NCBI GenBank assembly: GCA_030523715.1
Contig: JAUNHY010000005.1
Coordinates: 1 to 64,000 of the forward strand
Direction of reading: 5' to 3'
Source: Candidatus Saccharimonadota bacterium
GTDB taxonomy: Bacteria; Patescibacteriota; Saccharimonadia; Saccharimonadales; Saccharimonadaceae
DNA: 64,000 bases
Within the stretch, counting starts at the first letter, position 1. Every line of letters starts with the position of its first letter. Made by a program: the position numbers and the translations under genes. The notes under the pieces were generated by a model that worked only from the letters and a program-made list of their open reading frames with translations, was not told where the DNA came from and made no database searches. Positions 14,874 to 23,435 of the stretch are shown piece after piece.

Positions 14874-16061
14874 CTATGGTAATACGATGTACTTAGCGAA
14901 AAGTTGGGTTGCGATTGCGCGGTAGCGGTCATCGTAGAATGCACTTGCGCCGTCGATTCGTGCCAGAGTTTTAGTCTCTTGCGCGCAATCCTTGGGGTGT
15001 GCGGCCGGAAATGCTTTATGCATGAGGCGGAATTGTAGCAAGTCCATTTCCGTGCGCAGTAAACTTTGTCTTCGCTGTTCCTCATTGAGCTGCAGATAAC
15101 GTAGCGCGGCAAAGTATTGCGCTCTTTGGGTACCGCGTTCGGTGTTGCCAATCCAGGCCGAATCGAGAATCAGATGCGCGAAGACGGCGGGACGGTCGAC
15201 AACGGCTTCATATTCCTTAATGACGCCTGCAATAGGGTCGTAATGGAAAATGTCGAAGTCTGAATCGTTGCGACCGTAACCCTTCAATCTCGAACCGGTT
15301 AGAATCAGGATTTGATCATCTGGTACCTCCAATTTGCCGATAGTTTCGTAGTCGATGTTATCGCTAAAGGGGCCGGTGGGGTTCTTGATACTAAAGTTTT
15401 CGCCGAAGTTGTAATTCTTAGCGCGGGCTTCGCGCCAATGTCTACGCTCGGCCGTCTCGACGATGAGCGTAGGCGGTTTAGTGCGGGCAGCGATGTTTAT
15501 TTCTTTGATTGCTTTCCAGGTCTTAACTGAGAGTTTATCGATGAAATACATTACAGATGCGGCATCTTTGAGGCTCCAGCATAGTAAGTTATCGTCATGC
15601 ATGAAACGCATGATAGTGACGATGTCGGATTCGCCGAGATATTCGTACTGAACTAGCCAAGGAACGAGGTGCATCGCTTTTACGATGCGCTCCGGTTCGC
15701 CGATTGCGGCGCTAGATTCATAGATGTCGCCTAGGTTGAAGGCTTCGCGTAGGTCACGATAAGCCCAGCATTCTCGCCACGCTTCAAGATAGCGAGGTCT
15801 AAATTCTTTTGGCGCTTCTTTGAGCGTCTTAAAGGGTAGATAGAGTGCGAGGCGCGGGTACTTTGCAAGAATCTCAGTCACGCTCCAGTAGAAATTATTC
15901 TTATCTAGAGAGCTGGGTTTCTTGTTATTGAGGTACTCGCAGACGTCTTTTGCCAGGTATTTCCTTTCTGCCAGATGGTAGTTTTGGGCGTCATTTAAGA
16001 CAGCTTGAAACTGGGGCGGTAGGTCGTGCATGGCATCGATGATTGGTGCGGCTATATGCAT
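14874..16061 (-). CDS. Nucleotidyltransferase-fold protein with helical N-terminal domain
   Basis: 395 residues. Residues 256-270 read GSRLKGYGRNDSDFD, the GS-x10-DxD signature of the polymerase-beta/MNT nucleotidyltransferase superfamily (D268, D270 as metal ligands). The preceding 240 residues are helical with no family I recognise; the last 120 are helical too. It could be a nucleotide-adding enzyme or, as in many conflict systems, a protein-modifying AMPylase. It is transcribed from its own promoter (16124-16152) with a leader containing TGCACCTT and AAGGAGG, divergent from the ThyX gene and convergent with the vWA operon. The motif is solid; the function is unknown. Confidence 0.65.
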   Translation of the reverse strand: MHIAAPIIDAMHDLPPQFQAVLNDAQNYHLAERKYLAKDVCEYLNNKKPSSLDKNNFYWSVTEILAKYPRLALYLPFKTLKEAPKEFRPRYLEAWRECWAYRDLREAFNLGDIYESSAAIGEPERIVKAMHLVPWLVQYEYLGESDIVTIMRFMHDDNLLCWSLKDAASVMYFIDKLSVKTWKAIKEINIAARTKPPTLIVETAERRHWREARAKNYNFGENFSIKNPTGPFSDNIDYETIGKLEVPDDQILILTGSRLKGYGRNDSDFDIFHYDPIAGVIKEYEAVVDRPAVFAHLILDSAWIGNTERGTQRAQYFAALRYLQLNEEQRRQSLLRTEMDLLQFRLMHKAFPAAHPKDCAQETKTLARIDGASAFYDDRYRAIATQLFAKYIVLP

Positions 16062-16089
16062 AAAGATTCCTCCTTATAGTCGATTTTTA

Positions 16090-16098
16090 AGGTGCATA
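16090..16098 (-). promoter_or_regulatory. TGCACCTT leader motif upstream of 14874-16061
   Basis: Read on the minus strand, TGCACCTTA precedes the ATAAGGAGG ribosome site. CCTTA can pair with TAAGG of that site, which would hide it. The same TGCACC element occurs in the leaders of 24243-24713, 45808-46413 and rplA. Confidence 0.4.
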
Positions 16099-16123
16099 TT
16101 CCTTACGGATAGTATATCTGTAT

Positions 16124-16152
16124 ATTATATCATATTTCGATGATTTTGTCTA
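16124..16152 (-). promoter_or_regulatory. Promoter of the nucleotidyltransferase gene
   Basis: Minus-strand TAGACA (16147-16152), 17-base spacer, TATAAT (16124-16129). The leader is about 55 bases. Confidence 0.6.
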
Positions 16153-16171
16153 TCTTGGGTGCTGTTTATGC

Positions 16172-16200
16172 TTGCGTCCGATTGTTTTTTTAGTCATAAT
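16172..16200 (+). promoter_or_regulatory. Probable promoter of the ThyX-like gene
   Basis: TTGCGT (16172-16177), 17-base spacer, CATAAT (16195-16200), about 65 bases before the ATG. The leader ends in AAAGGAGGAAT. Confidence 0.5.
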
Positions 16201-16264
16201 CTGTAAAGGCGAGAATTATACTTGCTGATCTTTTAGATGCATGACTATAAAGGAGGAATGCGAT

Positions 16265-17425
16265 ATGAAAATGCGTGTTTTTGCATCGACCAAGCCTGGC
16301 TATGTCTTGCCGGTCGAAAATGCCCTGTTGCTGGCTGGCCACGAGGCCGGTATCTGCTACATGAAGGACGATTTCGACGCGATTCTGGCCGAACCGAGGA
16401 CGAGGACTATGAACCGCGTCAGGGGTACGGTTGGCTCCGGCCACCACAGCGTGTCTGGACATGCGAGTTATTGCCTCGTGCTGGAAGGACTTCCGAAAAT
16501 CATCGCGATGTTGCTGAACAATGAGAAGGACTACAACACCAGCGAAAAATCTGCCCGTTACACCAAGATGGAGACAACCGAGGAGGAACAGCGTATCTAC
16601 GATAAGTGGATTAACATTTTCCAGGTGCTGATCAAGGCCAAGTATCCGCAGATTAATGAGAAAACTATTGAGAAGCTCGCGATGGAGAATGCCCGCTACT
16701 TCATTTCTGTATTCACGCCGGCCACGACGATGGGCTACACTGTTGACTTACGTCAGGTGAACTATCTGATTGGCTTCTGCGAAAAGATGTATACGGAACA
16801 GACTAATGATCCTTTTATGATTGCGTTGAAGCCTTGGCTGGTAGAGCTGGCGGACTTGTTCCGTGATGTGTTCAACGTCGACGGCCTTCGCGATAATAAA
16901 GGGCGTGGATTCTCTCTGTTCGGTACGCGCGTTCGCCGCGAGAGCGTGGATGAAAATTACTGCGTGAACTATTTCGGTACGTTCTCGCAGTTGGCTCAGG
17001 CGCAGCGTCATCGTTCGTTGAACTATGAAATGCTGATTCCTTCGCTGGATGATTGCCAGTTCTATGTGCCACCTATCCTTGATGGCGGTGATCCGATGCT
17101 CCGTGAAGAGTATCTGGCGGATATGGAGTCGTTGAAGCATCGTTTTCCGCAGGGTATGCTGATTCATATCAATGAACGCGGACCGATTGAGAACTTCTGT
17201 ATGAAGTGTAACGAACGTCTTTGCGGTGCTGCTCAGCGTGAAATCTGCATTCAGACGGAAGCAACCTTGCAGAAACTGATGTCTGGTGCCATCGAGGATG
17301 ACTATCCCGAAGTATACCAGGAGCTTGCAAAGTACGATGGCAAGACTAAGTGTCAGTTTGGCTACTATGTCTGCGATCGTCCCTGCCCGCTCGGCCCGAA
17401 ACAAGCCTTCACTCGCTTGATTTAA
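16265..17425 (+). CDS. ThyX-like flavin-dependent thymidylate synthase, internally duplicated form
   Basis: 386 residues, much longer than classical ThyX (about 220-250). ThyX methylates dUMP using FAD and folate; its signature is RHRxxSxNExSxRY. Here the parts are split. The first half has GHHSVSGHASY and SEKSARY (S93-Y99) but NEK where RHR should be. The second half has RHRS (248-251) without SxRY. Each half also shows the later ThyX helices (ENARYFISVF...TVDLRQ in the first, AQREIC in the second). Five or more Cys near the C-terminus (FCMKCNERLC, YVCDRPC) may bind a metal. ATG 16265 follows AAAGGAGG. Probably a pseudo-dimer-in-one-chain enzyme; substrate uncertain. Confidence 0.75.
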   Translation: MKMRVFASTKPGYVLPVENALLLAGHEAGICYMKDDFDAILAEPRTRTMNRVRGTVGSGHHSVSGHASYCLVLEGLPKIIAMLLNNEKDYNTSEKSARYTKMETTEEEQRIYDKWINIFQVLIKAKYPQINEKTIEKLAMENARYFISVFTPATTMGYTVDLRQVNYLIGFCEKMYTEQTNDPFMIALKPWLVELADLFRDVFNVDGLRDNKGRGFSLFGTRVRRESVDENYCVNYFGTFSQLAQAQRHRSLNYEMLIPSLDDCQFYVPPILDGGDPMLREEYLADMESLKHRFPQGMLIHINERGPIENFCMKCNERLCGAAQREICIQTEATLQKLMSGAIEDDYPEVYQELAKYDGKTKCQFGYYVCDRPCPLGPKQAFTRLI

Positions 17426-17441
17426 CCAGTCTTGCACAACA

Positions 17442-17471
17442 AAAAACCACCGGTTTGTCCGGTGGTTTTTC
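17442..17471. terminator. Bidirectional terminator between thyX-like gene and rpsH
   Basis: AACCACCGG (17445-17453) pairs with CCGGTGGTT (17459-17467), flanked by A and T runs. It ends the + gene and the minus-strand rplC-rpsH operon. Confidence 0.92.
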
Positions 17472-17479
17472 TGGTTTTA

Positions 17480-17881
17480 TTACCAAACCTTGACTAGGAT
17501 TTCTCCGCCGAGTTTATTCTTTACGGCTTCTTGACCAGTCATGATGCCTTTGCTCGTAGATACGAGAACGGTACCGCGGCCAGATTTAACTTTTGGAATC
17601 TCGTTGACGCCAGCGTAAACGCGACGACCTGGAGTGGAAACCTTATCGATCTCGTTGATGCGTGTAGCTTCACCTTCGTTATTAATTACGATATGGAGAA
17701 TGCCACGTGGTTTTGCATCTTCGACTTCTACCTTTTCGAGGTAGTTAATCTTCTGTAACTTGTCAGCAACAGCGAACTTAAGCTTGCTAGTAGGAACACG
17801 TACTTCGTTCTTACCGACAGCGATTGCGTTGCGAATGCGGGTAAGCAAGTCAGCTACAGGATCAGTTGTTTGAATAGACAT
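17480..17881 (-). CDS. rpsH: 30S ribosomal protein S8
   Basis: 133 residues, normal. The start DPVADLLTRIRNAI, the middle RKSL-like region and the C-terminal STSKGIMTGQEA(V)...GGEILVKVW fit S8, which binds the central 16S domain and regulates spc operons in E. coli. It is the last gene of the rplC-rpsH piece; rplF lies 7 kb further on. Confidence 0.98.
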   Translation of the reverse strand: MSIQTTDPVADLLTRIRNAIAVGKNEVRVPTSKLKFAVADKLQKINYLEKVEVEDAKPRGILHIVINNEGEATRINEIDKVSTPGRRVYAGVNEIPKVKSGRGTVLVSTSKGIMTGQEAVKNKLGGEILVKVW

Positions 17882-17894
17882 ATCTTCTCCTTTC

Positions 17895-18164
17895 CTACCA
17901 ACTACTCTTTGTTACGCCAGGGATTTCGCCCTTGCTTGCTTTTTCACGGAAATTAATACGGCTGAGGCCGAAGCGGCGCATATAGCCACGTGGACGACCA
18001 TCGAGCAAATCGCGGTTCTTAAGGCGAGTTGGGCTGGAGTTGCGTGGCAACTTCTGAAGACCCTCTAGGTCGCCAGCAGCCTTAAGTTCTGCGCGCTTTG
18101 CGGCGTATTTTTCGTACATCTTGCGACGTTTTTCATCGCGAAGGACAGCGGATTTCTTTGCCAT
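17895..18164 (-). CDS. rpsN: 30S ribosomal protein S14, long zinc-free form
   Basis: 89 residues. The long S14 type, with [31 protein letters not shown] in place of the CxxC...CxxC of the short zinc form. I took MAKKSAV (18164), with an AGGAGG-type site, rather than the in-frame GTG/ATG 21 bases upstream inside rplE. S14 sits in the 30S head. Order rplE-rpsN-rpsH is conserved. Confidence 0.97.
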   Translation of the reverse strand: MAKKSAVLRDEKRRKMYEKYAAKRAELKAAGDLEGLQKLPRNSSPTRLKNRDLLDGRPRGYMRRFGLSRINFREKASKGEIPGVTKSSW

Positions 18165-18165
18165 A

Positions 18166-18738
18166 CTACTTGTCCTCCTTTTCAAACGGCATGCCGAATT
18201 TTTCTAACAATTTCATGCTCCCTTCAGGTGAACCATTCTTAATAACGAAAGTGATTTCAAGACCATGAAGTACGGCGGCATCTTCGAAAGATATTTCTGG
18301 GAAGACGGTCTGCTCTTTGAGACCAAGGTTGTAATTACCCTGGGCGTCAAAGGCTTTGCGCGATACGCCATGGAAATCGCGTACGTGTGGTAGTGCGATA
18401 TTGATCAAGCGATCCATGAATTCATACATTTTGTCGTTGCGAAGAGTGGTCATATAGCCGACAGGGGCACCCATGCCTTTGCGAATCTTGAACTGAGCAA
18501 TAGATTTCTTGGCCTGACGACCAACTACGGCTTGGCCGGTAATCTTTGTCAAGGTAAGTTCTACGGTTTCAGTAAAGCGTTTATCTTCACGCTTTTTGCC
18601 AACACCAGAGGAAACCATGATCTTTTCGAGTTTTGGTACCTGATTGATGTTGTCGAGCTTGAGCTCTTTTTGCAATGCCTTAGCGATTTCTTTGTCGTAA
18701 AGAGTCTTAAGGCGTGCTTCATATTTAGTTTCGGCCAT
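18166..18738 (-). CDS. rplE: 50S ribosomal protein L5
   Basis: 190 residues. L5 binds 5S rRNA and contacts P-site tRNA. The conserved parts are [44 protein letters not shown], the [22 protein letters not shown] loop and [12 protein letters not shown]. Complete, with a short N-terminal extension. Its ATG overlaps the rplX stop. Confidence 0.98.
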   Translation of the reverse strand: MAETKYEARLKTLYDKEIAKALQKELKLDNINQVPKLEKIMVSSGVGKKREDKRFTETVELTLTKITGQAVVGRQAKKSIAQFKIRKGMGAPVGYMTTLRNDKMYEFMDRLINIALPHVRDFHGVSRKAFDAQGNYNLGLKEQTVFPEISFEDAAVLHGLEITFVIKNGSPEGSMKLLEKFGMPFEKEDK

Positions 18739-19058
18739 TACTTAATCTCCCGATTGTTAGCTTGGCGGGCGATGCGAACGGCGTTACCTTTGTCGTTCTT
18801 TACGAAACCGACGCGACTGGTCTTGCCAGCTTTTTCGTCGATAACTAAAGCGACCTTGCTTGCATCGATGCCGACTTGAATATCTTTCTTACCGCCAGCG
18901 CGATACATATTTGGACGCATGTGGCGGGTGCGATTGCCGATACCCTCAATGAGTACCTTGTTTTCGCTTGGCATTACCTTGGTAACTTTACCGGTTTTGC
19001 CTTTATCTGCACCTGAAATGATCTTTACGATATCACCAGTTTTAATACGAGTACCCAT
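18738..19058 (-). CDS. rplX: 50S ribosomal protein L24
   Basis: 106 residues. A KOW motif at the N-terminus (IKTGDIVKIISGADKGKTGKV) and the RHMRPN segment mark L24, a 50S assembly initiator near the exit tunnel. Typical length; TAATG junction with rplE. Confidence 0.98.
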   Translation of the reverse strand: MGTRIKTGDIVKIISGADKGKTGKVTKVMPSENKVLIEGIGNRTRHMRPNMYRAGGKKDIQVGIDASKVALVIDEKAGKTSRVGFVKNDKGNAVRIARQANNREIK

Positions 19059-19059
19059 A

Positions 19060-19428
19060 TTATAGTACCTCCGGTGCTAAGCTGATGATTTTGGTATAAC
19101 CGAGGTCGCGAAGTTCGCGTGGAACTGGACCGAATACGCGGGTACCTTTTGGAGTCTTGTCTTCGTTGACGAGTACGGCTGCATTGTCGTCGAAACGAAT
19201 GGTAGAACCATCTGGACGGCGAATAGCCTGACGAGTGCGAACGATTACGGCGCGAACAACGGCTTTTTTCTTAACGTTGCCGGTTGGGGATGCATCCTTA
19301 ACCGAGCAAGTTACGATATCACCGACGTGGGCGTAACGAGCACGAGTGCCGCCGAGTACGCGGATAACGCCAAGTTCCTTAGCGCCACTGTTGTCGGCAA
19401 CCTTCAAACGTGTTTCTTGCTGAATCAT
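19060..19428 (-). CDS. rplN: 50S ribosomal protein L14
   Basis: 122 residues, the exact family length. It begins [27 protein letters not shown] and ends with [23 protein letters not shown], close to the universal L14 sequence. L14 forms a bridge to 16S at the subunit interface. No anomalies. Confidence 0.99.
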   Translation of the reverse strand: MIQQETRLKVADNSGAKELGVIRVLGGTRARYAHVGDIVTCSVKDASPTGNVKKKAVVRAVIVRTRQAIRRPDGSTIRFDDNAAVLVNEDKTPKGTRVFGPVPRELRDLGYTKIISLAPEVL

Positions 19429-19431
19429 TTA

Positions 19432-19734
19432 TTATTTCTCCTCTTTATCGTCACTTTCGACCTCAGTGACTCCTTCTTTAAGCTCAACTTTTCCACGGCT
19501 CTTTTCAATTACTTTGACGAGAGTCCAGGTTTTAGTCTTGCTGATTGGACGCGATTCGGCGATCATTACGACATCGCCTTCGTGCGCCTCGTTCTTCTCA
19601 TCGTGTGCAGTATATTTGCGGGTGATTGAGAACTGTTTCTTATAGATTGGATGCGTCTCACGAGAGGTGATTTCGACGGTGATCGTCTTGTCACGCTTAT
19701 CGGAGGACACAACTCCTGTTAGTGTGCGTGCCAT
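19432..19734 (-). CDS. rpsQ: 30S ribosomal protein S17
   Basis: 100 residues. The OB fold is recognised from [37 protein letters not shown] and [18 protein letters not shown]. The last 15-18 residues are an acidic/Lys tail absent from most S17. The start codon overlaps the rpmC stop by one base. Confidence 0.98.
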   Translation of the reverse strand: MARTLTGVVSSDKRDKTITVEITSRETHPIYKKQFSITRKYTAHDEKNEAHEGDVVMIAESRPISKTKTWTLVKVIEKSRGKVELKEGVTEVESDDKEEK

Positions 19735-19907
19735 TATTCATCTCCTTTCGTGGCGTTAATTTGCGTTAAGATGCGTGCAATTTCTTTCTTCAAAGCTTTA
19801 ATGCGGTGTGGATTCTGTAATGTAGAACCGAGACCTTGCTGTGCGACGAGGAGTTCCTCGCGCTTAGCTTCGAGTTGTTCTTCAAGAGAGAGTTGTTTTT
19901 CTGCCAT
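19734..19907 (-). CDS. rpmC: 50S ribosomal protein L29
   Basis: 57 residues, translated by hand. It starts [20 protein letters not shown] and contains [24 protein letters not shown], the standard two-helix L29 with the (L/N)xxRI motif. L29 surrounds the tunnel exit with L23, where SRP and trigger factor dock. It lies between rplP and rpsQ with a TAATG overlap. Confidence 0.95.
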   Translation of the reverse strand: MAEKQLSLEEQLEAKREELLVAQQGLGSTLQNPHRIKALKKEIARILTQINATKGDE

Positions 19908-19909
19908 AA

Positions 19910-20329
19910 TTAGAGCTCCTCTTTCTTAATGATCTTGCAGCGTACTGGGAGTTTGTGGGAAGCCAAGCGAAGTGCTTCCTTTGCTTGCTCGTCAGTAACG
20001 TCGGCGATTTCGAACATAACTGTACCGGCTTTTACCTTAGCGACGTGGAATTGTGGTTCACCTTTGCCGCTACCCATCTTGACATCAAGAGGTTTCTTGG
20101 TGACTGGGGTGTGTGGGAAGATGCGAATCCAGATTTTACCACCACGCTTAACATAGCGGGTAATTGCCTGGCGGGCTGCCTCGATTTGGCGGCCATTAAC
20201 GCGTTCATTATCAAGGCTCATAAGGCCATAATCGCCAAATGCTACAGTGTTGCAGCGAGTGGCATTGCCTTCGTTTTTGCCTTTGCGAACCTTGCGGTGC
20301 GCTTCTTTACGTGGTTGAGTAAGTGCCAT
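19910..20329 (-). CDS. rplP: 50S ribosomal protein L16
   Basis: 139 residues. Signature parts are RKEAHRKVRKGKNEGNATR, GDYGLMSLDNERVNGRQIEAAR, the IRIFPHTPVTKKPLDVKMGSGKG loop (the hydroxylatable Arg region near the A site) and MFEIADV. It starts at 20329 and follows rpsC after three bases. Confidence 0.98.
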   Translation of the reverse strand: MALTQPRKEAHRKVRKGKNEGNATRCNTVAFGDYGLMSLDNERVNGRQIEAARQAITRYVKRGGKIWIRIFPHTPVTKKPLDVKMGSGKGEPQFHVAKVKAGTVMFEIADVTDEQAKEALRLASHKLPVRCKIIKKEEL

Positions 20330-20332
20330 AAT

Positions 20333-20959
20333 TTATTTCTCCCCCTTATAGATCCAAACTTTAACACCTACGATACCAGCGATAGTCTGAGCGTGCTCGA
20401 CATAGAAGTCGATGTCAGCGCGGAGAGTATGTAGAGGCACGGAGCCTTCGATAAACTTTTCGCGGCGGGACATTTCAGCGCCGTTCAAACGACCGGAAAC
20501 CTCAACGCGAATACCCTTAGCGCCAGCGTTCATCGTAGAGGCGCAAGCCATCTTGACGGCGCGGCGGAAGTTCATACGCTTACCAAGCTGGAAACCAATA
20601 TTTTCGGCAACGAGCTTGGCGCTGAGTTCTGGTTTTTTAACTTCTTCGACATTAATGCGAAGTGGTGCGCTGGTAACCGTTTCGAGTTCTTTCTTGAGTT
20701 CGTTGATACCAGCACCTTGCTTACCGATTACGGCACCAGCTTTAGCGGTACGAATAGTAATGGTAGTAAGGTTAGGGCTGCGCTCAATCGTGATACGATC
20801 AATGGTTGGGCGGCTCTTAAAGCGATTCTCGATTACTTCGCGAATCTTGACATCTTCGATGAGCCAATTCTTGAAGTCTGCCTTGCGGGAGAACCACTTG
20901 CTGCTCCAGTTCTTGTTAACCTGGAGACGATAGCTGACTGGGTTAACTTTCTGACCCAT
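20333..20959 (-). CDS. rpsC: 30S ribosomal protein S3
   Basis: 208 residues. MGQKVNPVSYRL is the universal start; the KH domain contains the GXXG loop in AVIGKQGAGINEL (near residue 80), and the C-terminal domain has GRLNGAEMSRREKFIEGSVPLHTLRADIDF. It forms the mRNA entry with S4 and S5. Complete but without the extra C-terminal tail seen in many bacteria. Confidence 0.98.
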   Translation of the reverse strand: MGQKVNPVSYRLQVNKNWSSKWFSRKADFKNWLIEDVKIREVIENRFKSRPTIDRITIERSPNLTTITIRTAKAGAVIGKQGAGINELKKELETVTSAPLRINVEEVKKPELSAKLVAENIGFQLGKRMNFRRAVKMACASTMNAGAKGIRVEVSGRLNGAEMSRREKFIEGSVPLHTLRADIDFYVEHAQTIAGIVGVKVWIYKGEK

Positions 20960-21357
20960 TACTTCTTCTCCTTTTCTGCTTTAGCTGCTTTTTCGGCAGT
21001 CTTCTTAGCTTTTTCTTCGCCTACGACCTCAACGAAGATGTTGGATGAAATCTTTTCATAAGGTAAAGCACGACCACGGCTAGCTGGAACATAGCGGCGC
21101 ATACGAGTACCAGCGGTGACAGAAATGCGGGAAATCGCAATCGTCTTGGTATCGATGTTGCTGTTAGTGTTCAATAAGTTAGCATTGGCAGATTCAATTG
21201 CTTTACGTACAGCCTTGGCGGCGCGACGTGGCGTATTCTCGAGGATTACGATTGCGTCAGCGACGTAACGGTCACGGACCAAGCTAGCAACAATGTTAAC
21301 TTTGCGTGGCTGGCTGTCAACGCCTTTAATATATGCGTGTGCAGATTTAGTAGCCAT
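20959..21357 (-). CDS. rplV: 50S ribosomal protein L22 with charged tail
   Basis: 132 residues. The L22 core (DSQPRKVNIVASLVRDRYVADAIVILENTPRRAAKAVRKAIESA) and the tunnel-lining hairpin (GTRMRRYVPASRGRALPYEK) are normal. The final 22 residues are Lys/Ala/Glu-rich. The start overlaps nothing; the stop overlaps the rpsC ATG. Confidence 0.98.
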   Translation of the reverse strand: MATKSAHAYIKGVDSQPRKVNIVASLVRDRYVADAIVILENTPRRAAKAVRKAIESANANLLNTNSNIDTKTIAISRISVTAGTRMRRYVPASRGRALPYEKISSNIFVEVVGEEKAKKTAEKAAKAEKEKK

Positions 21358-21360
21358 ACT

Positions 21361-21654
21361 TTATGCCCCCTTCTTTGCTGCTTCGGCCTCAGCGGCTTTC
21401 TTGCCACCGTGGCGCTTAAACTTACGAGTTGGAGCAAATTCACCGAGCTTGTGGCCAACCATGTTTTCAGTTACGAAAACTGGAACATGGACGCGACCGT
21501 TATGAACGGCGATTGTGCGGCTAACCATTTCTGGGCTGATCGTAGATTCACGTGCCCAGGTCTTGACGATAGTGCGGTCTTCTGCGGAAAGTGCTTCAAT
21601 CTTTTTCTGAAGCTTGGCGTCCACATAAAGGCCTTTCTTAAGAGATCTAGACAT
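21361..21654 (-). CDS. rpsS: 30S ribosomal protein S19
   Basis: 97 residues. [66 protein letters not shown](K)F are all S19 landmarks (30S head, A-site side). The C-terminus ends in an Ala/Glu/Lys stretch slightly longer than usual. Confidence 0.98.
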   Translation of the reverse strand: MSRSLKKGLYVDAKLQKKIEALSAEDRTIVKTWARESTISPEMVSRTIAVHNGRVHVPVFVTENMVGHKLGEFAPTRKFKRHGGKKAAEAEAAKKGA

Positions 21655-21657
21655 AGA

Positions 21658-22494
21658 CTATTTCCTCTTCCCTTCATGACGACTGCGAACAATCATCTTG
21701 TTAGTTTTCTTATTATGACGAGTACGGTAACCCAAAGTGAGCTGACCCCATGGTGTGCGTGGAGCTTTACCGGAACCGTGGCGACCGCCGTCACCACCAC
21801 CGTGTGGGTGATCCGTAGCGTTCATAACAACACCACGTACGGTTGGGCGAATGCCTTTGCGGCGTTTGCGACCAGCGGAACCAATCTTGATGTTCTGGTG
21901 CTGCTCGTTGCCAACTACGCCAATGTTTGCTTGGCAGGTAGTAAGAACTTTGCGCATTTCGCCAGATGGCATGCGGATGGTTGCATAGCCGTCTTCCTTG
22001 GCCATGAGCTGGGCGGTTGCGCCAGCGGCACGAACCAATTGGGCGCCTTTACCTGGAGTTAATTCAATTGCATAAATTTGGGTACCAACTGGGATAAGCT
22101 CGATGCTCATGCGGTTGCTGGTTTCAATCGGAGCTTCGTCGCCAGTCTTGATTTCTGCACCCTTGCGCATATTTTGATCGGCGAGGATGTAGTAATAAAC
22201 ACCATTTTGATCCTGAACGCGGGCAATGCGTGCGCTGCGGTTTGGATCGTATTCGATTTCCATAACCTTGAGGGTAAGACCTGCTGGAAGGTTGTGGGTA
22301 AGAATGCGGTAATGGCGCTTGACGCCGCCGCCACGATGGCGAACGGTGATGCGGCCAGAGTTATTTTTACCGGCAATCTGTTTCTTGCTCTTTACCAAGC
22401 TCTTCAATGGTTTACGGGTAGTAATCTGGTCGAAGTCTTGGGTAGTTTTCTGACGCTGAGCCGGCGTGGTTGGACGATAAGCTTTAATAGCCAT
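21658..22494 (-). CDS. rplB: 50S ribosomal protein L2
   Basis: 278 residues. The peptidyl-transferase-centre protein with its conserved His region: DHPHGGGDGGR near residue 226 and APRTPWGQLTLGYRTR following. The RNA-binding domain has HRGGGVKRHYRI and IEYDPNRSARIA. Complete, normal length, four-base spacing to rpsS. Confidence 0.99.
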   Translation of the reverse strand: MAIKAYRPTTPAQRQKTTQDFDQITTRKPLKSLVKSKKQIAGKNNSGRITVRHRGGGVKRHYRILTHNLPAGLTLKVMEIEYDPNRSARIARVQDQNGVYYYILADQNMRKGAEIKTGDEAPIETSNRMSIELIPVGTQIYAIELTPGKGAQLVRAAGATAQLMAKEDGYATIRMPSGEMRKVLTTCQANIGVVGNEQHQNIKIGSAGRKRRKGIRPTVRGVVMNATDHPHGGGDGGRHGSGKAPRTPWGQLTLGYRTRHNKKTNKMIVRSRHEGKRK

Positions 22495-22832
22495 TATTTA
22501 TCTCCTTTCTTGTCGGCCTTTTTATCAGCTTTTTCTTCTTCAACTGGTTCTTCGTCGAAGACTTTGATTTTGTCACCTTCTTTGAGAGTGACATAAGCAA
22601 TCTTCTTGTCTTGGCGATAGGTTGTACCAGGGTAAGCGTGCTTGCCGCGGCTAAACTTAGTAGCTTTGCCTTTGCGGAGAGTCATGCGTACGGAAGTTAC
22701 GGTTACGTTATATTGTTCAGAAACTTGTTTTGCGACAGCTTGCTTGCTTGCACTCGTTGGAACGATAAACATGTAAGCGCGCTTGGTTTCTTCGCGATAA
22801 GCTTTCTCGGTTTGAATTGGGCGAACTAACAT
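22494..22832 (-). CDS. rplW: 50S ribosomal protein L23 with charged tail
   Basis: 112 residues from the ATG at 22832, which overlaps the rplD stop (TAATG). An in-frame GTG start further upstream would lie inside rplD and was rejected. Core: RPIQTEKAYREET, YMFIVPTSASKQAVAKQVSEQYNVTVTSVRM. The last 20 residues are a Glu/Lys/Asp tail. L23 is the docking site for trigger factor and SRP. Confidence 0.97.
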   Translation of the reverse strand: MLVRPIQTEKAYREETKRAYMFIVPTSASKQAVAKQVSEQYNVTVTSVRMTLRKGKATKFSRGKHAYPGTTYRQDKKIAYVTLKEGDKIKVFDEEPVEEEKADKKADKKGDK

Positions 22833-23434
22833 TAGGCGTTCTCCTTTCCGAGCAACCATTCATTGATGGTTGTTAAAGCTGCTTCAACGATGATGATTTC
22901 ATCAGCGTTGAGAATGTCGAAGACGTTAAGATAAGTTGGACGTACGACCTTGATGTTGGCAATGTTGCCAGTAGCACGAATGATGCTTTCGGTCTTTTCT
23001 GGAACTACAACGAGATAGTTCTTGTTGCCTTCGATCTTAAGTTCTTTGACGGCATCTTTAGTTTTGCCGCTCTTGGCGTCAAAGCTAGCGACGGTCTTTA
23101 CGGCTTTGTCGGCATTTTTCATGGACAAAGCTTGGCGAACAGCTTGAAGTTTAGCATTTTTGCTGATTTTCTTGGTGAAGTTTTCTTCGCCAGTACGACC
23201 AAATGCTACACCACCGTGGCGCCAAATTGGGTTACGAGTCGAACCAAAGCGAGCGCGACCAGTACCTTTTTGCTTCCAAGGCTTCTTGCCACCGCCGCGA
23301 ACCTCACCACGTTTGAGAGTTTTAGCGTGAGAGCTGCGGGAGTTAGCTAGATATGCATCGTAAGCTAATTTGACTAATTCGTGATTGTCTACGGAAAGAC
23401 CAAATACGTCTTTGTTTAATTTTGCTTCTGCCAT
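22832..23434 (-). CDS. rplD: 50S ribosomal protein L4
   Basis: 200 residues. The exit-tunnel loop is recognised (SSHAKTLKRGEVRGGGKKPWKQKGTGRARFGSTRNPIWRHGGVAFG) as is the C-terminal globular domain ending NADEIIIVEAALTTINEWLLGKENA. L4 is the classic autoregulator of S10 operons and could bind the structured leader upstream of rplC. Confidence 0.99.
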   Translation of the reverse strand: MAEAKLNKDVFGLSVDNHELVKLAYDAYLANSRSSHAKTLKRGEVRGGGKKPWKQKGTGRARFGSTRNPIWRHGGVAFGRTGEENFTKKISKNAKLQAVRQALSMKNADKAVKTVASFDAKSGKTKDAVKELKIEGNKNYLVVVPEKTESIIRATGNIANIKVVRPTYLNVFDILNADEIIIVEAALTTINEWLLGKENA

Positions 23435-23435
23435 A

